Origin: Paragemmobacter kunshanensis
Lineage (GTDB): Bacteria > Pseudomonadota > Alphaproteobacteria > Rhodobacterales > Rhodobacteraceae
Direction: 5' to 3'
Assembly (NCBI RefSeq): GCF_011059185.1
Contig: NZ_JAALFE010000005.1
Span: 179,199-243,198 of the forward strand
Length of the DNA: 64,000 nucleotides
Shown: positions 51,763-61,406 of the stretch, piece by piece
Numbering within the stretch: position 1 is the first letter of the stretch
Layout: each line of letters starts with the position of its first letter
Translations under genes and position numbers: made by a program
The notes under the pieces: model-generated
Database searches by the model: none
What the model saw: the letters and a program-made list of their open reading frames with translations, nothing else
What the model was told of the DNA's origin: nothing

Positions 51763-51813
51763 GGCAGCCTCCGTTATGGATGAATGGTCGGCTGTGCCTT
51801 GCAGGAGACAGGA

Positions 51814-52425
51814 TCAGATCAGGCGGTAGTCTTTCGCCCGTTGTATGGCTTCGGCCGTCGTTCTCGCCATCAACCTGATGCGCGCCGAGGTGATCCTCGC
51901 CTTCAGCGCGCTTTCGGAAATACCGAGCTTTTCGGCCGCGGCGGCGTGACGGTCACCCCCCGCAATGCACCTGAGTGCCTCAACCTGCGCCTTGGTCAAT
52001 TCCTCGGGCGGTTCGGTCATGTCGTGCATCCTCAGCACGATTTCCTGCAGGGATGCAATCTCGCCATCCAGGAACTCGCGGTCCGGACGTGCGAATGAGG
52101 CGATTGTGCGCGAATGGATCGGCCCGTGCGATACGGTGCAGCCATGTTTCAGGCCGAAAGAGGCCGCTTCCGTGAAAAGGCCGAAAGGATCGGGAAGGTC
52201 CGGATCGCTCCAGCGGATCGTGCCGTTCCGGGAAAAACCCCAGGCCACCATCGGATCCCGCAGGACATAGCCCTTCTCGGTGTAGTGGTTCAACCAGGTC
52301 TGGTCATATGTCTGGAAGGTAAAGAGGGGTGCGGTGAACCGGATATGCAGGCCAACGAAATATCCTGCAGGCGCCAAAAGCGACAAACGGTGCAACTCGA
52401 GATCAAGGCCAATCTTTACAGACAT
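51814..52425 (-). CDS. luxR: LuxR family regulator with autoinducer-binding domain
   Basis: 203 residues, shorter than typical LuxR (~240) at the N-terminus. The autoinducer domain contains QTWLNHYTEKGYVLRDPMVA, with the conserved Trp, Tyr and Asp-Pro, and IRWSD supplying a further Trp. The C-terminal HTH runs from LTKAQVEALRCIAGGDRHAA to ISESALKARITSARIRL. The ATG has no close ribosome-binding site (AGGA lies ~20 bp away), so it may be poorly translated or start elsewhere. It lies upstream of luxI, probably forming an autoregulated unit. Confidence 0.88.
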   Translation of the reverse strand: MSVKIGLDLELHRLSLLAPAGYFVGLHIRFTAPLFTFQTYDQTWLNHYTEKGYVLRDPMVAWGFSRNGTIRWSDPDLPDPFGLFTEAASFGLKHGCTVSHGPIHSRTIASFARPDREFLDGEIASLQEIVLRMHDMTEPPEELTKAQVEALRCIAGGDRHAAAAEKLGISESALKARITSARIRLMARTTAEAIQRAKDYRLI

Positions 52426-52529
52426 GTCGTTTTGTACTGGTGATTCCTGCCGACTTTAGCCCCCACCTTCCTGCGTTGAAAGAAGACTCTTGTCGGGACA
52501 CCCCACCCCGGCCTTCATGATCGGACCGG

Positions 52530-52563
52530 CAGAAAGCAAAAGGCCCGCCATGCGGCGGGCCTT
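52530..52563 (-). terminator. intrinsic terminator of the alpha ribosomal operon
   Basis: AAGGCCCGCC-loop of 4-GGCGGGCCTT (52540-52563), a perfect 10-bp stem, followed on the minus strand by TTGCTTTCT. It lies 28 bp after the rplQ stop. Confidence 0.88.
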
Positions 52564-52591
52564 CCGGTCTCCGGGCCTGTTGCGGCCGAAC

Positions 52592-53011
52592 TCAATCCTC
52601 GGCGGCTTCCTCGGCCTCGACGCGGGCGCGGTCAGCGGCGCCCTTGGCGCTGGTGTCGCGATCCACGAATTCGATGATCGCCATCGGGGCCATGTCGCCA
52701 TAGCGGAAGCCGGCCTTCAGGATGCGCACATAGCCACCCTGGCGCGACTGGTAGCGCGGGCCCAGAACGGCGAACAGCCGCTCGGTATGGATGTCCTGCT
52801 TCAGCTGTGCATGGGCCTGGCGGCGGGCATGCAGGTCGCCGCGCTTGGCCAGCGTGATCAGCTTCTCGATGATCGGGCGCAGTTCCTTGGCCTTGGGCAG
52901 GGTCGTCTTGATCTGTTCATGTTCGATCAGCGAACCGGCCATGTTGGCGAACAGCGCCTTGCGATGTTCGTGGGTCCGGTTCAGGCGGCGGTATCCGCGG
53001 GCGTGACGCAT
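52592..53011 (-). CDS. rplQ: 50S ribosomal protein L17
   Basis: 139 residues, last gene of the alpha operon. [20 protein letters not shown] is the standard start, and [23 protein letters not shown] and [15 protein letters not shown] are conserved. The acidic extension after DRDTSAKG is usual in alphaproteobacteria. It is separated from rpoA by a 129-bp gap holding a GTAGGGCGGGG hairpin, and followed by a strong intrinsic terminator. Confidence 0.97.
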   Translation of the reverse strand: MRHARGYRRLNRTHEHRKALFANMAGSLIEHEQIKTTLPKAKELRPIIEKLITLAKRGDLHARRQAHAQLKQDIHTERLFAVLGPRYQSRQGGYVRILKAGFRYGDMAPMAIIEFVDRDTSAKGAADRARVEAEEAAED

Positions 53012-53113
53012 GGGTATCTCCTATCGCGTTTTGCTTTGTGTTGCGGCCCGTGCGTGCGAACCGCGTCGTTGGGGCGGAATTGCCCAAGATTTCCCCGGAA
53101 GTCCGGGCATTTG

Positions 53114-53139
53114 GTAGGGCGGGGTTAACCCCGCCCTAC
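53114..53139. repeat. stem-loop between rpoA and rplQ (GTAGGGCGGGG repeat)
   Basis: GTAGGGCGGGG-TTAA-CCCCGCCCTAC is a perfect 11-bp stem with a 4-nt loop starting one base after the rpoA stop. A variant follows rpmD (57983-58004). No T-run, so processing or stability is more likely than termination. Confidence 0.75.
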
Positions 53140-53140
53140 A

Positions 53141-54157
53141 TCAAAACTGGTCTTCGAACCGCTTGGCCAGATCCTCGATGTTCTCCGGCGGCCAGTCCTC
53201 GACTTCCATCCCAAGATGCAGGCCCATGCCCGAAAGCACTTCCTTGATCTCGTTCAGCGACTTGCGGCCAAAGTTCGGGGTGCGCAGCATCTCGGCTTCG
53301 GTCTTCTGGATCAGGTCGCCGATATAGACGATGTTGTCGTTCTTCAGGCAGTTGGCCGAACGCACCGAAAGCTCCAGCTCGTCCACCTTCTTCAGAAGCA
53401 GCGGGTTGAACTCCAGCCCCGCATCCACTTCGCCCAGCTTGGCCGATTCCGGCTCGTCGAAGTTGACGAAGATCGAAAGCTGGTCCTGCAGGATGCGCGC
53501 GGCATAGGCCACCGCGTCATCCGGGCTCAGGCTGCCGTCGGTTTCCACCTTCATCGTCAGCTTGTCATAATCCAGCACCTGGCCCTCGCGGGTGGGCTGC
53601 ACTTCGTAGCTGACTTTCTTCACCGGCGAATAGATCGCGTCGATCGGGATCAGGCCGATGGGCGCATCCTCGGGACGGTTCTTGTCGGCCGAGACATAGC
53701 CCTTGCCGGTATTCACGGTCAGTTCCATGAACACATCCGCGCCGTCATCCAGATGGCAGATCACGTGGTCCTTGTTCAGAACCTCGATCCCGTTGCTCTC
53801 GGAAATGTCGCCCGCCGTCACCACGCCCGGCCCCTTGGCCGAGATCGACAGCCGCTTCGGCCCCTCGACTTCCATCTTCAGGCTGACGCCCTTCAGGTTC
53901 AGCACGATGTCGGTGACGTCTTCACGCACGCCCGCCACGCTGGAAAACTCGTGCAGCACGTTGTCGATCTGCACAGAGGTGATGGCAGCGCCCTGCAGCG
54001 ACGACATCAGCACCCGGCGCAGCGCATTGCCCAGCGTCAGGCCAAAGCCCCGCTCCAGCGGCTCGGCGATCACCGTGGCCACGCGCGACGGATCGGCACC
54101 GGGACGCACGACCAGCTGCGTCGGCTTGATGAGTTCCTGCCAGTTCTTGTGGATCAT
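53141..54157 (-). CDS. rpoA: RNA polymerase alpha subunit
   Basis: 338 residues. The N-terminal domain (to about residue 235) dimerises and nucleates polymerase assembly: [19 protein letters not shown] and [14 protein letters not shown]. The C-terminal domain binds UP elements and activators: [32 protein letters not shown] and [26 protein letters not shown] precedes the ATG at 54157. Located between rpsK and rplQ, as in the alpha operon, with hairpins in both flanking gaps. Confidence 0.98.
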   Translation of the reverse strand: MIHKNWQELIKPTQLVVRPGADPSRVATVIAEPLERGFGLTLGNALRRVLMSSLQGAAITSVQIDNVLHEFSSVAGVREDVTDIVLNLKGVSLKMEVEGPKRLSISAKGPGVVTAGDISESNGIEVLNKDHVICHLDDGADVFMELTVNTGKGYVSADKNRPEDAPIGLIPIDAIYSPVKKVSYEVQPTREGQVLDYDKLTMKVETDGSLSPDDAVAYAARILQDQLSIFVNFDEPESAKLGEVDAGLEFNPLLLKKVDELELSVRSANCLKNDNIVYIGDLIQKTEAEMLRTPNFGRKSLNEIKEVLSGMGLHLGMEVEDWPPENIEDLAKRFEDQF

Positions 54158-54230
54158 GCTTTCGCCTCCATTCTTGCCCGCTGCCCATGTCCAGATAGCA
54201 GCGGACGCCCGAGGATCAGAAATAGCTGAA

Positions 54231-54258
54231 GCGGGCCGCACCATCCGGCACGGCCCGC
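54231..54258. other. stem-loop between rpsK and rpoA
   Basis: GCGGGCCG, 12-nt loop, CGGCCCGC: a perfect 8-bp stem 15 bp after the rpsK stop. No T-run. One of a set of intercistronic hairpins in this operon. Confidence 0.6.
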
Positions 54259-54273
54259 CCATATCGAAATCGC

Positions 54274-54672
54274 TTAGACGCGGCGGCGCTTCGGCGGACG
54301 GCAGCCGTTATGCGCCAGCGGGGTGACATCACGGATCGAGGTGATGTTGAAACCCACGGCGGCCAGCGCGCGCAGCGCCGACTCGCGGCCCGAACCCGGG
54401 CCCTGCACTTCGACTTCCAGCGTCTTCACGCCATGTTCCTGCGCCTTGCGGCCCGCATCTTCGGCGGCCATCTGCGCGGCATAGGGCGTGGATTTCCGCG
54501 ACCCCTTGAAGCCCATCGTGCCAGCCGACGACCACGAGATCGCGTTGCCCTGCACGTCGGAAATAAGGATCTTGGTGTTGTTGAACGAAGAATTCACATG
54601 CGCCACGCCAGCGGCGATGTTCTTGCGTTCCTTGCGCTTGGTGCGCGCGGCGGCTTTGGTATCACGTGCCAT
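54274..54672 (-). CDS. rpsK: 30S ribosomal protein S11
   Basis: 132 residues. [39 protein letters not shown] and the basic end CRPPKRRRV are the invariant S11 blocks. S11 lies on the platform of the small subunit near the P/E sites. Gap of 15 bp after rpsM. Confidence 0.98.
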   Translation of the reverse strand: MARDTKAAARTKRKERKNIAAGVAHVNSSFNNTKILISDVQGNAISWSSAGTMGFKGSRKSTPYAAQMAAEDAGRKAQEHGVKTLEVEVQGPGSGRESALRALAAVGFNITSIRDVTPLAHNGCRPPKRRRV

Positions 54673-54687
54673 ATCTGAACGCTCCCC

Positions 54688-55056
54688 TTACTTCTTCTTG
54701 CCGGCGATCGGCTTCGCCGGGCCCTTGCGGGTGCGGGCGTTGGTGTGGGTGCGCTGGCCGCGAACCGGCAGGTTCTTGCGGTGACGCAGGCCGCGATAGC
54801 AGCCGAGGTCCATCAGACGCTTGATGTTCATCGACACTTCACGGCGCAGGTCGCCCTCGACGGTGAAGTTGGCGTCGATGAATTCGCGGATCGCCAGCAC
54901 TTCGGCATCCGACAGCTGGTTCACGCGACGGGCGCGGTCGATGTTCAGCGAATTGCAGATGATTTCCGCATTATGCGGACCGATGCCGGTGATGTAGGTC
55001 AGGGCGATCGGCACCCGCTTCTGGGTGGGGATGTTGACGCCAGCAATACGTGCCAC
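54688..55056 (-). CDS. rpsM: 30S ribosomal protein S13
   Basis: 122 residues. Start [20 protein letters not shown]; core [14 protein letters not shown]; end [20 protein letters not shown] with a Lys tail that contacts P-site tRNA. It is the first gene of the alpha operon here, 188 bp after adk, with a predicted promoter in that gap. Confidence 0.98.
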   Translation of the reverse strand: MARIAGVNIPTQKRVPIALTYITGIGPHNAEIICNSLNIDRARRVNQLSDAEVLAIREFIDANFTVEGDLRREVSMNIKRLMDLGCYRGLRHRKNLPVRGQRTHTNARTRKGPAKPIAGKKK

Positions 55057-55197
55057 GCGTATGTTCCTTTTCGTTGCGGTTCCGTGATGCCAGAACCTTT
55101 TTTCACAACTCCGGCGATGCGACAGCGTCGCGCCACCGATTCAGTCAGACCAGCCAAGCATCAATAATGGCCGGACGATTCCCTTGCGGGACGCCGT

Positions 55198-55226
55198 GCT
55201 TTATGGGCTTTTCCCCCGCCCGTCAA
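55198..55226 (-). promoter_or_regulatory. predicted promoter of rpsM-rpsK-rpoA-rplQ
   Basis: On the minus strand TTGACG (55226-55221) and TAAAGC (55203-55198) are separated by exactly 17 bp, giving a start near 55191 and a leader of ~135 nt before rpsM. It lies just after the adk stop, so the alpha operon can be transcribed independently of spc. Confidence 0.5.
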
Positions 55227-55244
55227 GGCCGGGGAACGGCATTT

Positions 55245-55895
55245 TCAGGCTTTGTCAAGCACCGCGGCAATCGCCCCGGAAACCGCGTCCATTTCCGCCA
55301 ACCCGTCCACCGAAGAAAGCTGATGCCTGGCATAGTAATAGCCGATCAGTGGCGAGGTCTTCTTGTAGTATTCCATCAGACGCTGCCGCAGCGCATCCTC
55401 GTTGTCATCGGCGCGGCGCACCATCTGCGTCGATCCGCAGGCATCGCAGACACCCGCCACCTTCGTCGGGCGGGTCTGGTCGTGATAGACCTCGCCGCAT
55501 TGGCCGCAGGTGAACCGCCCGGTGATCCGTGCCACCAGCGCCGCGTCGTCGACCTGCATCTCGATCACCGCGTCCAGCGTCTGCCCCGTCCGCGCCAGCA
55601 GATCCCCCAGCGCATCCGCCTGCTTCAGCGTCCGGGGAAAGCCGTCAAAGATGAAGCCGCCACCGGCCTGCCCGGTGATCTTCTCCTCGATCAGGCCGAT
55701 CACGATCTCATCCGTGACCAGTTCCCCCCGCGCCATCACATCGGCCACCTTGCGGCCCATCTCCGTGCCGCTGGTCTTCGCCTCGCGCAGCATGTCGCCG
55801 GTCGAAAGCTGGACCATGCCGCGCTCCTCGACCAGACGCTTGGCCTGCGTTCCCTTTCCCGCGCCGGGCGGGCCCAGAAGGATGATGTTGGCCAT
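55245..55895 (-). CDS. adk: adenylate kinase
   Basis: 216 residues. Interconverts ATP+AMP and 2 ADP. The P-loop [10 protein letters not shown] is at residues 8-17, [12 protein letters not shown] is the AMP-binding loop, and the long LID has four Cys (CGQCGEVYH...CDACG), a zinc-binding form. It lies 8 bp after secY, the common alphaproteobacterial arrangement in which adk splits the spc and alpha operons. Confidence 0.97.
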   Translation of the reverse strand: MANIILLGPPGAGKGTQAKRLVEERGMVQLSTGDMLREAKTSGTEMGRKVADVMARGELVTDEIVIGLIEEKITGQAGGGFIFDGFPRTLKQADALGDLLARTGQTLDAVIEMQVDDAALVARITGRFTCGQCGEVYHDQTRPTKVAGVCDACGSTQMVRRADDNEDALRQRLMEYYKKTSPLIGYYYARHQLSSVDGLAEMDAVSGAIAAVLDKA

Positions 55896-55903
55896 ATCCG
55901 CCC

Positions 55904-57262
55904 TCAGCGCCGCGCCGGGGCCTTGGAGCCCGTCCGCTTCTTGCCGCGCAGGTTGGACTTCTCGATCAGACCTTCATACTGATGCGCCAGAAGATGCGAC
56001 TGGACCTGGTTGATCGTATCCATCGTCACCGACACCACGATCAGAACCGATGTCCCGCCGAAATAGAACGGAATGCCCACCTCCGCGATCAGGATCTCGG
56101 GCAGCAGACAGACCGCCGCCAGATAGGCAGACCCAAGAACCAGCACGCGGTTGACGACATATTCCAGATATTCCTCGGTCTTCTTGCCGGGGCGGATGCC
56201 GGGAATGAATCCGTTCTGGTTCTTCAGGTTCTCGGCCACATCCTCCACCTTGAAGGACACGTTGGCCGTGTAGAAATAGGCAAAGAACACGATCATCGCC
56301 GCCATCGCCAGCAGGTGCAGCGGCTGGCCATAGCCCATATAGGCCATGATCGTGGACAGGACCGGATTGGTATCCTGCCCCGAGAAGGTGCCGATGGTCG
56401 TCGGCAGCAGCAGCAGGGACGAGGCAAAGATCGCCGGGATGACGCCCGCGGGGTTCACCTTCACCGGCAGATGCGACGACCCGCCGTCATAGATCTTCAT
56501 CCCCACCTGACGGCGCGGATACTGGATGTGGATCTTGCGCAGCGCGCGTTCCATGAACACCACGAAGGCGATGACCGCCACCACCATCACGATGATCCCA
56601 AGGATCAGCGGCGTCGACAGCGCGCCCGAACGGCCCTGTTCGAAGAACTGCACCAATGCGGCCGGAATTTCCGCCACGATCCCCACGAAGATGATCAGCG
56701 AAATGCCGTTGCCGATGCCGCGTGCGGTGATCTGCTCACCCAGCCACATCAGGAACATGGTGCCGCCCACCAGCGTGATCACGCAGGCCAGCTTGAAGAA
56801 CAGCCCCGGATCATGGGCCAGGCCACCGGCCTCGATGGAAACCGCGATACCCCAGGCCTGAAAGATCGCCAGCGCCACCGTGCCGTAACGGGTATACTGG
56901 TTCAGCTTCTTGCGCCCCTGCTCGCCTTCCTTCTTCAGCTGCTCCAGCTGCGGCACCATGGCCGCCAGAAGCTGCACGATGATCGAGGCGCTGATATAGG
57001 GCATGATCCCCAGGGCAAAGATGCCCATCCGGCTGATCGCGCCGCCCGTGAACAGGTTCAGCATCCCGCCGATCCCCTGGCTCGCCTGCGACATGAATTC
57101 GCGCAGCGCGGTGCCGTCGATCCCCGGAACAGGAATATAGGTTCCCAGCCGGTAGACCATCAGCAAGCCGAGGGTGAAGAAGATGCGTTGGCGAAGGTCG
57201 GTCGCCTTGCCAAGGGCGGACCAACTCAGGTTCGCCGCCATTTGCTCCGCAGCAGATGCCAT
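55904..57262 (-). CDS. secY: preprotein translocase subunit SecY
   Basis: 452 residues, ten membrane helices. SecY forms the protein-conducting channel with SecE and Sec[17 protein letters not shown], the helix [17 protein letters not shown] (plug/pore region) and the cytoplasmic loop [15 protein letters not shown] are conserved; the C-terminus is basic. The ATG at 57262 is chosen because an in-frame upstream extension is unlike SecY. Confidence 0.97.
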   Translation of the reverse strand: MASAAEQMAANLSWSALGKATDLRQRIFFTLGLLMVYRLGTYIPVPGIDGTALREFMSQASQGIGGMLNLFTGGAISRMGIFALGIMPYISASIIVQLLAAMVPQLEQLKKEGEQGRKKLNQYTRYGTVALAIFQAWGIAVSIEAGGLAHDPGLFFKLACVITLVGGTMFLMWLGEQITARGIGNGISLIIFVGIVAEIPAALVQFFEQGRSGALSTPLILGIIVMVVAVIAFVVFMERALRKIHIQYPRRQVGMKIYDGGSSHLPVKVNPAGVIPAIFASSLLLLPTTIGTFSGQDTNPVLSTIMAYMGYGQPLHLLAMAAMIVFFAYFYTANVSFKVEDVAENLKNQNGFIPGIRPGKKTEEYLEYVVNRVLVLGSAYLAAVCLLPEILIAEVGIPFYFGGTSVLIVVSVTMDTINQVQSHLLAHQYEGLIEKSNLRGKKRTGSKAPARR

Positions 57263-57283
57263 GCCCAGACTCTTTTCATGGAG

Positions 57284-57315
57284 GCGCCGCCGAACCGTTT
57301 TCCGGTCGGCGGCGC
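57284..57315. other. stem-loop between rplO and secY
   Basis: GCGCCGCCGA (57284-57293) pairs with TCGGCGGCGC (57306-57315), a perfect 10-bp stem with a further CCG/CGG pairing inside after a bulge. It lies 22 bp upstream of the secY ATG. Confidence 0.6.
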
Positions 57316-57337
57316 GGGAAAACTTGCCCTGATGTAA

Positions 57338-57353
57338 GCGGTCCTGCGACCGC
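57338..57353. other. stem-loop directly after rplO
   Basis: GCGGTC-CTGC-GACCGC, a perfect 6-bp stem with a tetraloop, 9 bp after the rplO stop on the minus strand. No T-run. Confidence 0.5.
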
Positions 57354-57362
57354 TCACAACCG

Positions 57363-57842
57363 TTATTCGGCAGCCGCTGCCGCAGATGCCTTGACGGTGA
57401 TCGACCCGCCGGCCTTTTCGACCGCTTCAATGGCCGAAGCCGAGGCGCCGGTCACCACCAGCTTGACCTTCGACTTGATCTCGCCCTTGGCCAGAACGCG
57501 GATGCCGTCCCGCTTGTTCGAGGTGACACCGGCCGCAACCAGCGCATCCTCGGTGATTTCCGACTTGGCATCCAGCTTGCCCAGACCGATGAACTTCTCG
57601 ATCAGGCCCAGGTTCACCACCGCGAATTCCAGACGGTTCGGCTTGTTGAAGCCGCGCTTGGGCAGGCGGCGATACAGCGGCATCTGGCCGCCTTCATAGC
57701 CACCGATGGCCACGCCCGAACGGGACTTCTGACCCTTGATCCCGCGACCGGCGGTCTTGCCCTTGCCCGAACCCGGGCCGCGCGCCACACGCTTCTGCTT
57801 GCGGGCCGCGCCGTCATTGTCACGCAGTTCATTCAGTTTCAT
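57363..57842 (-). CDS. rplO: 50S ribosomal protein L15
   Basis: 159 residues. [20 protein letters not shown] start; [20 protein letters not shown] is the Gly-rich RNA-binding region; GFEGGQ-like [18 protein letters not shown] and the Val/Ala-rich C-terminus are typical. L15 lies in the 23S rRNA core. Separated from secY by a 100-bp gap with two stem-loops. Confidence 0.97.
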   Translation of the reverse strand: MKLNELRDNDGAARKQKRVARGPGSGKGKTAGRGIKGQKSRSGVAIGGYEGGQMPLYRRLPKRGFNKPNRLEFAVVNLGLIEKFIGLGKLDAKSEITEDALVAAGVTSNKRDGIRVLAKGEIKSKVKLVVTGASASAIEAVEKAGGSITVKASAAAAAE

Positions 57843-57982
57843 GTCGCATACTCCTTGGCCGGAATGCCCATCCTGCGACGGATGAAGGGCAACGCGGCAT
57901 TTCTTGCTTGTTGCGGGTCAGGCATCGCTGCCCCCCTATTAAATGGCAAGGGCGCGCGGGTTTCCCCACGCGCCCCGGTTCC

Positions 57983-58004
57983 GTAGGGCGGGGTTCACCC
58001 CGCC
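57983..58004. repeat. stem-loop after rpmD (GTAGGGCGGGG repeat)
   Basis: GTAGGGCGGGGTTCACCCCGCC: GGCGGGG pairs with CCCCGCC around TTCA. It begins 6 bp after the rpmD stop and shares GTAGGGCGGGGTT with the hairpin after rpoA (53114-53139). Confidence 0.7.
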
Positions 58005-58010
58005 ACGCGA

Positions 58011-58205
58011 TCAGCCACGCTCTTCGATGATCTGCACGAGGTGCGAGATCTTGCGGACCATGCCGCGCACGGCCGGGGTATCTTCCAGCTCGCGCGTGCG
58101 GTGCATCTTGTTCAGGCCAAGGCCCTTCAGGGTCGCGGTCTGAATCGCGGGGCGGCGGGCGGCGGATGCCACCTGCTTCACGACGATGGTTTTCTTCGCG
58201 GTCAT
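58011..58205 (-). CDS. rpmD: 50S ribosomal protein L30
   Basis: 64 residues. [20 protein letters not shown] followed by [20 protein letters not shown] is the short bacterial L30, including the invariant LGL and RGM motifs. 3-bp gap after rpsE, and a hairpin follows its stop. Confidence 0.97.
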   Translation of the reverse strand: MTAKKTIVVKQVASAARRPAIQTATLKGLGLNKMHRTRELEDTPAVRGMVRKISHLVQIIEERG

Positions 58206-58208
58206 CTA

Positions 58209-58781
58209 TCAGCCCTCCACGACTTCGGCGTCAGGCTTCTTCAGGATCTCCGCCACCTTCTTGCCGCGACGATTCGCGACCTGCCGGGGCGAGGTTTCCT
58301 GCTTCAACCCGTCGATGGTTGCGCGGATCATGTTGTAGGGGTTCTGCGACCCGATGGACTTCGCCACCACGTCCTGGATCCCCAGCATCTCGAACACGGC
58401 GCGCATCGGACCACCGGCGATGATCCCGGTACCGGCAACGGCCGTCCGCATCACCACCTTGCCCGCGCCATGCCGGCCTTCCATGTCGTGATGCAGCGTG
58501 CGCGCATCCTTCAGCGGCACCCGGATCAGCGAACGCTTCGCCTGTTCGGTCGCCTTGCGGATCGCTTCCGGCACTTCCTTGGCCTTGCCCTTGCCAAAGC
58601 CGACACGACCGCGCTGGTCGCCGACCACGACGAGTGCCGCAAAGCCAAAGCGCTTGCCGCCCTTCACGGTTTTCGAGACGCGGTTGATCGCGACCAGACG
58701 GTCGGCGAATTCCGGGGTTTCTTCCGGGCGGTTGTCACGACGGTCGTCGCGGCGCTCCCGGCGGTTCTCACGTTCTGCCAT
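58209..58781 (-). CDS. rpsE: 30S ribosomal protein S5
   Basis: 190 residues. An Arg/Glu/Asp-rich N-terminal tail ([15 protein letters not shown]) precedes the double-stranded RNA-binding motif [20 protein letters not shown] and the conserved [16 protein letters not shown]5 contributes to decoding accuracy. The ATG at 58781 fits family starts better than one 21 codons upstream. Confidence 0.97.
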   Translation of the reverse strand: MAERENRRERRDDRRDNRPEETPEFADRLVAINRVSKTVKGGKRFGFAALVVVGDQRGRVGFGKGKAKEVPEAIRKATEQAKRSLIRVPLKDARTLHHDMEGRHGAGKVVMRTAVAGTGIIAGGPMRAVFEMLGIQDVVAKSIGSQNPYNMIRATIDGLKQETSPRQVANRRGKKVAEILKKPDAEVVEG

Positions 58782-58862
58782 ATGGCATTCCTTCATGTTG
58801 GCGCGGCAAAGCGCCGTTATGGGCCAATCCTCGTGCGCCGCCATGCGGGGCCGGGATCATCG

Positions 58863-58882
58863 GGGCGGCGCGAACGCCGCCC
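58863..58882. other. stem-loop between rplR and rpsE
   Basis: GGGCGGCG-CGAA-CGCCGCCC, a perfect 8-bp stem with a 4-nt loop, 7 bp after the rplR stop. No T-run. Confidence 0.6.
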
Positions 58883-58889
58883 GCATGCA

Positions 58890-59249
58890 TCAGAACTTCA
58901 GGCCACCTTCACGGGCGGCATCGGCAAGCGCCTTGATCTTCCCGTGGAAAATGAAACCGCCGCGGTCGAAATAGCATTCTTCCACGCCGGCCTTCTTGGC
59001 CCGCTCGGCAATCGCAGCGCCGATCTTGGCCGCAGCCTCGACGTTGTTCTTGCCAACGACGCCCAGATCCTTCTCGAGCGACGAGGCAGAGGCCACGGTG
59101 ACCCCTTTCGCGTCGTCGATCAGCTGGACGCTGATGTTCTTGGACGAGCGGTGGACAGACAGGCGCAGGCGCCCGTTGGCCATCGACTTGATCTTGTTCC
59201 GAACGCGCAGGCGGCGCTTGAGGAACAGCTCTCTCTTTGTGTTCGCCAT
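58890..59249 (-). CDS. rplR: 50S ribosomal protein L18
   Basis: 119 residues. [13 protein letters not shown] and [19 protein letters not shown] are the start; [20 protein letters not shown] and [20 protein letters not shown] the conserved end. L18 binds 5S rRNA with L5. 11-bp gap after rplF. Confidence 0.97.
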   Translation of the reverse strand: MANTKRELFLKRRLRVRNKIKSMANGRLRLSVHRSSKNISVQLIDDAKGVTVASASSLEKDLGVVGKNNVEAAAKIGAAIAERAKKAGVEECYFDRGGFIFHGKIKALADAAREGGLKF

Positions 59250-59260
59250 GGTTGCGCCCC

Positions 59261-59794
59261 TTACTTCTTCTTGCCTTCCTTGCGGAAGATGTACTCATCC
59301 TTGTAGCGGATGCCCTTGCCCTTGTAGGGCTCGGGGCGCTTCCACTCACGGATGTTCGCCGCAACCTGTCCGACAAGCTGCTGGTCGATACCTTCCACAA
59401 CGATTTCGGTCTGCTTCGGAGAGGACACGGTCACCCCCTTCGGCACTTCGAAGTTCACCTCATGCGAATAGCCGAGCGACAGCTTCAGCACATTCCCGGC
59501 CATCGCGGCGCGGTAACCCACGCCCTGGATTTCCAGGTCCTTCTTGAAGCCTTCGGTCACGCCGACCACAAGGTTCGACACCATGGAGCGGGTCATCCCC
59601 CACTGCTGGCGCGCGCGCTTCGACAGGCCACGCGGGGTCACCTTGACGGTGGTTCCCTCGAGGGTGATCGTCACGTCGTCGCCAGCGGTGAAGCTGCGGG
59701 TGCCTTTCGGCCCTTTCACTTCGATGGTCTGGCCGCTGATCGAGGCCGACACGCCCTTGGGCAGTTCGACCGGTTTTTTGCCAATACGAGACAT
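59261..59794 (-). CDS. rplF: 50S ribosomal protein L6
   Basis: 177 residues. [14 protein letters not shown] start; [10 protein letters not shown] and [19 protein letters not shown] are the two L6 repeat signatures; the end has [13 protein letters not shown] with a Lys tail. L6 lies near the sarcin-ricin loop and factor-binding site. The ATG at 59794 replaces a longer in-frame start. Confidence 0.97.
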   Translation of the reverse strand: MSRIGKKPVELPKGVSASISGQTIEVKGPKGTRSFTAGDDVTITLEGTTVKVTPRGLSKRARQQWGMTRSMVSNLVVGVTEGFKKDLEIQGVGYRAAMAGNVLKLSLGYSHEVNFEVPKGVTVSSPKQTEIVVEGIDQQLVGQVAANIREWKRPEPYKGKGIRYKDEYIFRKEGKKK

Positions 59795-59804
59795 CCCATT
59801 CTCC

Positions 59805-60203
59805 TCAGAACACGGTGCAGAGGACTTCGCCGCCAACATTGGCAGAGCGGGCCGCTGCGTCCGACATCACGCCCTTGGGCGTGGAGACGATGGAAACACC
59901 CAGACCGTTGCGCACCGACGGGATGTCCTTGACACCCATGTAGACGCGACGGCCCGGCTTGGACACGCGCTTGAGTTCGCGGATCACCGGGGTGCCTTCG
60001 AAGTACTTCAGCGAGATCACCAGTTCGCCCTGGCCATTCTCGGTCGTGTTCTTCTCATAGCCACGGATATAGCCTTCCGCCGCCAGCACATCCAGCACCC
60101 AGGCGCGCAGCTTCGAGGCCGGCGTCGAGACGGTGGATTTGCCGCGCATCTGCGCGTTGCGGATGCGGGTCAGCATATCGCCGAGAGGATCGTTCATCGA
60201 CAT
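59805..60203 (-). CDS. rpsH: 30S ribosomal protein S8
   Basis: 132 residues. [19 protein letters not shown] start; [16 protein letters not shown] core; [20 protein letters not shown] end. S8 binds 16S rRNA and, in E. coli, represses spc translation; whether it does so here is unknown. Two near Mets (60203 and 60197) make the start uncertain by two codons. Confidence 0.97.
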   Translation of the reverse strand: MSMNDPLGDMLTRIRNAQMRGKSTVSTPASKLRAWVLDVLAAEGYIRGYEKNTTENGQGELVISLKYFEGTPVIRELKRVSKPGRRVYMGVKDIPSVRNGLGVSIVSTPKGVMSDAAARSANVGGEVLCTVF

Positions 60204-60216
60204 CTGTCTTCCTCCC

Positions 60217-60522
60217 TTACCAGCTCGACTTCACCATGCCGGGGATCTGGCCGAAGGAGGCCAGTTCGCGCAGCATGATCCGCGAGAGTTTGAGCTTGCG
60301 GTAGTAGGCATGGGGACGGCCCGTCAGCTCGCAGCGGTTGTGCAGGCGGGTGGCGGACGAGTTGCGGGGCAGTTCGGCCAGTTTCAGAGTCGCCTTGAAG
60401 CGCTCTTCCATCGGCTTGGACTGGTCGTTGATCACCGCTTTCAGCGCAGCGCGCTTGGAAGCATGCTGCTTCACAAGCTTCTGCCGCTTCACTTCGCGGT
60501 TCACCATGGATTTCTTTGCCAT
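60217..60522 (-). CDS. rpsN: 30S ribosomal protein S14, zinc-independent form
   Basis: 101 residues. The long form without CxxC zinc ligands (only one Cys). [15 protein letters not shown] start; [19 protein letters not shown] conserved centre; [11 protein letters not shown] end. It lies between L5 and S8. The zinc-independent type means the protein does not compete for zinc. Confidence 0.97.
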   Translation of the reverse strand: MAKKSMVNREVKRQKLVKQHASKRAALKAVINDQSKPMEERFKATLKLAELPRNSSATRLHNRCELTGRPHAYYRKLKLSRIMLRELASFGQIPGMVKSSW

Positions 60523-60540
60523 ATCTCAGGTTCCTCGCGC

Positions 60541-61101
60541 TTACGACGTGAAGGGCATGTTGAAATGCTTCAACAGCGCCTTGGCTTCTGCGTCGGTCTT
60601 GGCGTTCGTGCAGATGATGATGTCCATCCCCAGAACTTCGTCGACCTTGTCGAAGTTGATCTCGGGGAACACGATGTGTTCCTTCAGGCCCATGGCATAG
60701 TTGCCACGGCCGTCAAAGGACGTGCCCTTCACGCCGCGGAAGTCGCGGACGCGCGGCAGGGCCACCGTGATCAGACGATCGAGGAATTCGTACATCCGGT
60801 CGCCGCGCAGCGTGACCTTGCAGCCCAGCGGCATCTCTTCCCGAACGCGGAAGCCGGCGATCGACTTCTTCGCATGGGTGATCACGGCCTTCTGGCCGGC
60901 GATCAGCGACAGTTCCTCGGCGGCCTGCTTCACCTTCTTGGTGTCCTTGACCGCTTCGCCGACGCCCATGTTCAGCACGATCTTGTCGAGCCGGGGGATC
61001 TGCATGTCGTTCTTGTAGCCGAACTCTTCCTTCATCGCGGCACGGATGCGCGCGACATAGTCAGCCTTGGCCCGCGGGGTATAGGTGGCTTGGTCAAGCA
61101 T
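60541..61101 (-). CDS. rplE: 50S ribosomal protein L5
   Basis: 186 residues. [36 protein letters not shown] and [19 protein letters not shown] are the family signatures. L5 binds 5S rRNA and contacts P-site tRNA. Its ATG shares one base with the rplX stop (TGATG), so it is translationally coupled. Confidence 0.97.
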   Translation of the reverse strand: MLDQATYTPRAKADYVARIRAAMKEEFGYKNDMQIPRLDKIVLNMGVGEAVKDTKKVKQAAEELSLIAGQKAVITHAKKSIAGFRVREEMPLGCKVTLRGDRMYEFLDRLITVALPRVRDFRGVKGTSFDGRGNYAMGLKEHIVFPEINFDKVDEVLGMDIIICTNAKTDAEAKALLKHFNMPFTS

Positions 61102-61406
61102 CAGATCGCCTCCCCGGTGGACTTGGCGTAACGCACCTTCTTGTCACCTTCCATGCGGAAGCCGACGCGGGTGGGCTTGCCGTTCTTGTCGACGATGGCA
61201 AGGTTCGACAGGTCGATCGGCAGGGCCTTGGCCAGACGGCCACCCTGCGACGCTGCCGATTGCTTGGTGTGGCGGATCGCGACATTCACGCCATCGACCA
61301 CGGCCTTGTTGTCCTTGGGCATGACGGCGGAAATCTCGCCCTTCTTGCCCTTGTCCTTACCGGTCAGAACGATGACGGTATCGCCCTTCTTAAGCTTCGC
61401 AGCCAT
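61101..61406 (-). CDS. rplX: 50S ribosomal protein L24
   Basis: 101 residues with a KOW motif: [19 protein letters not shown], then [16 protein letters not shown]24 starts assembly of the large subunit. Its ends overlap L14 and L5 by one base each (TGATG), the tightest coupling in the operon. Confidence 0.97.
   Translation of the reverse strand: MAAKLKKGDTVIVLTGKDKGKKGEISAVMPKDNKAVVDGVNVAIRHTKQSAASQGGRLAKALPIDLSNLAIVDKNGKPTRVGFRMEGDKKVRYAKSTGEAI

Noticed and set aside
51763..51813. lux box in the luxR-luxI gap
   Set aside because: CTGT-N12-ACAG is present, but the spacing between CTG and CAG is 14, not the 10 of the consensus.
55057..55197. S4-type regulatory pseudoknot ahead of rpsM
   Set aside because: No convincing pairing pattern seen; rpsD is not in this operon.
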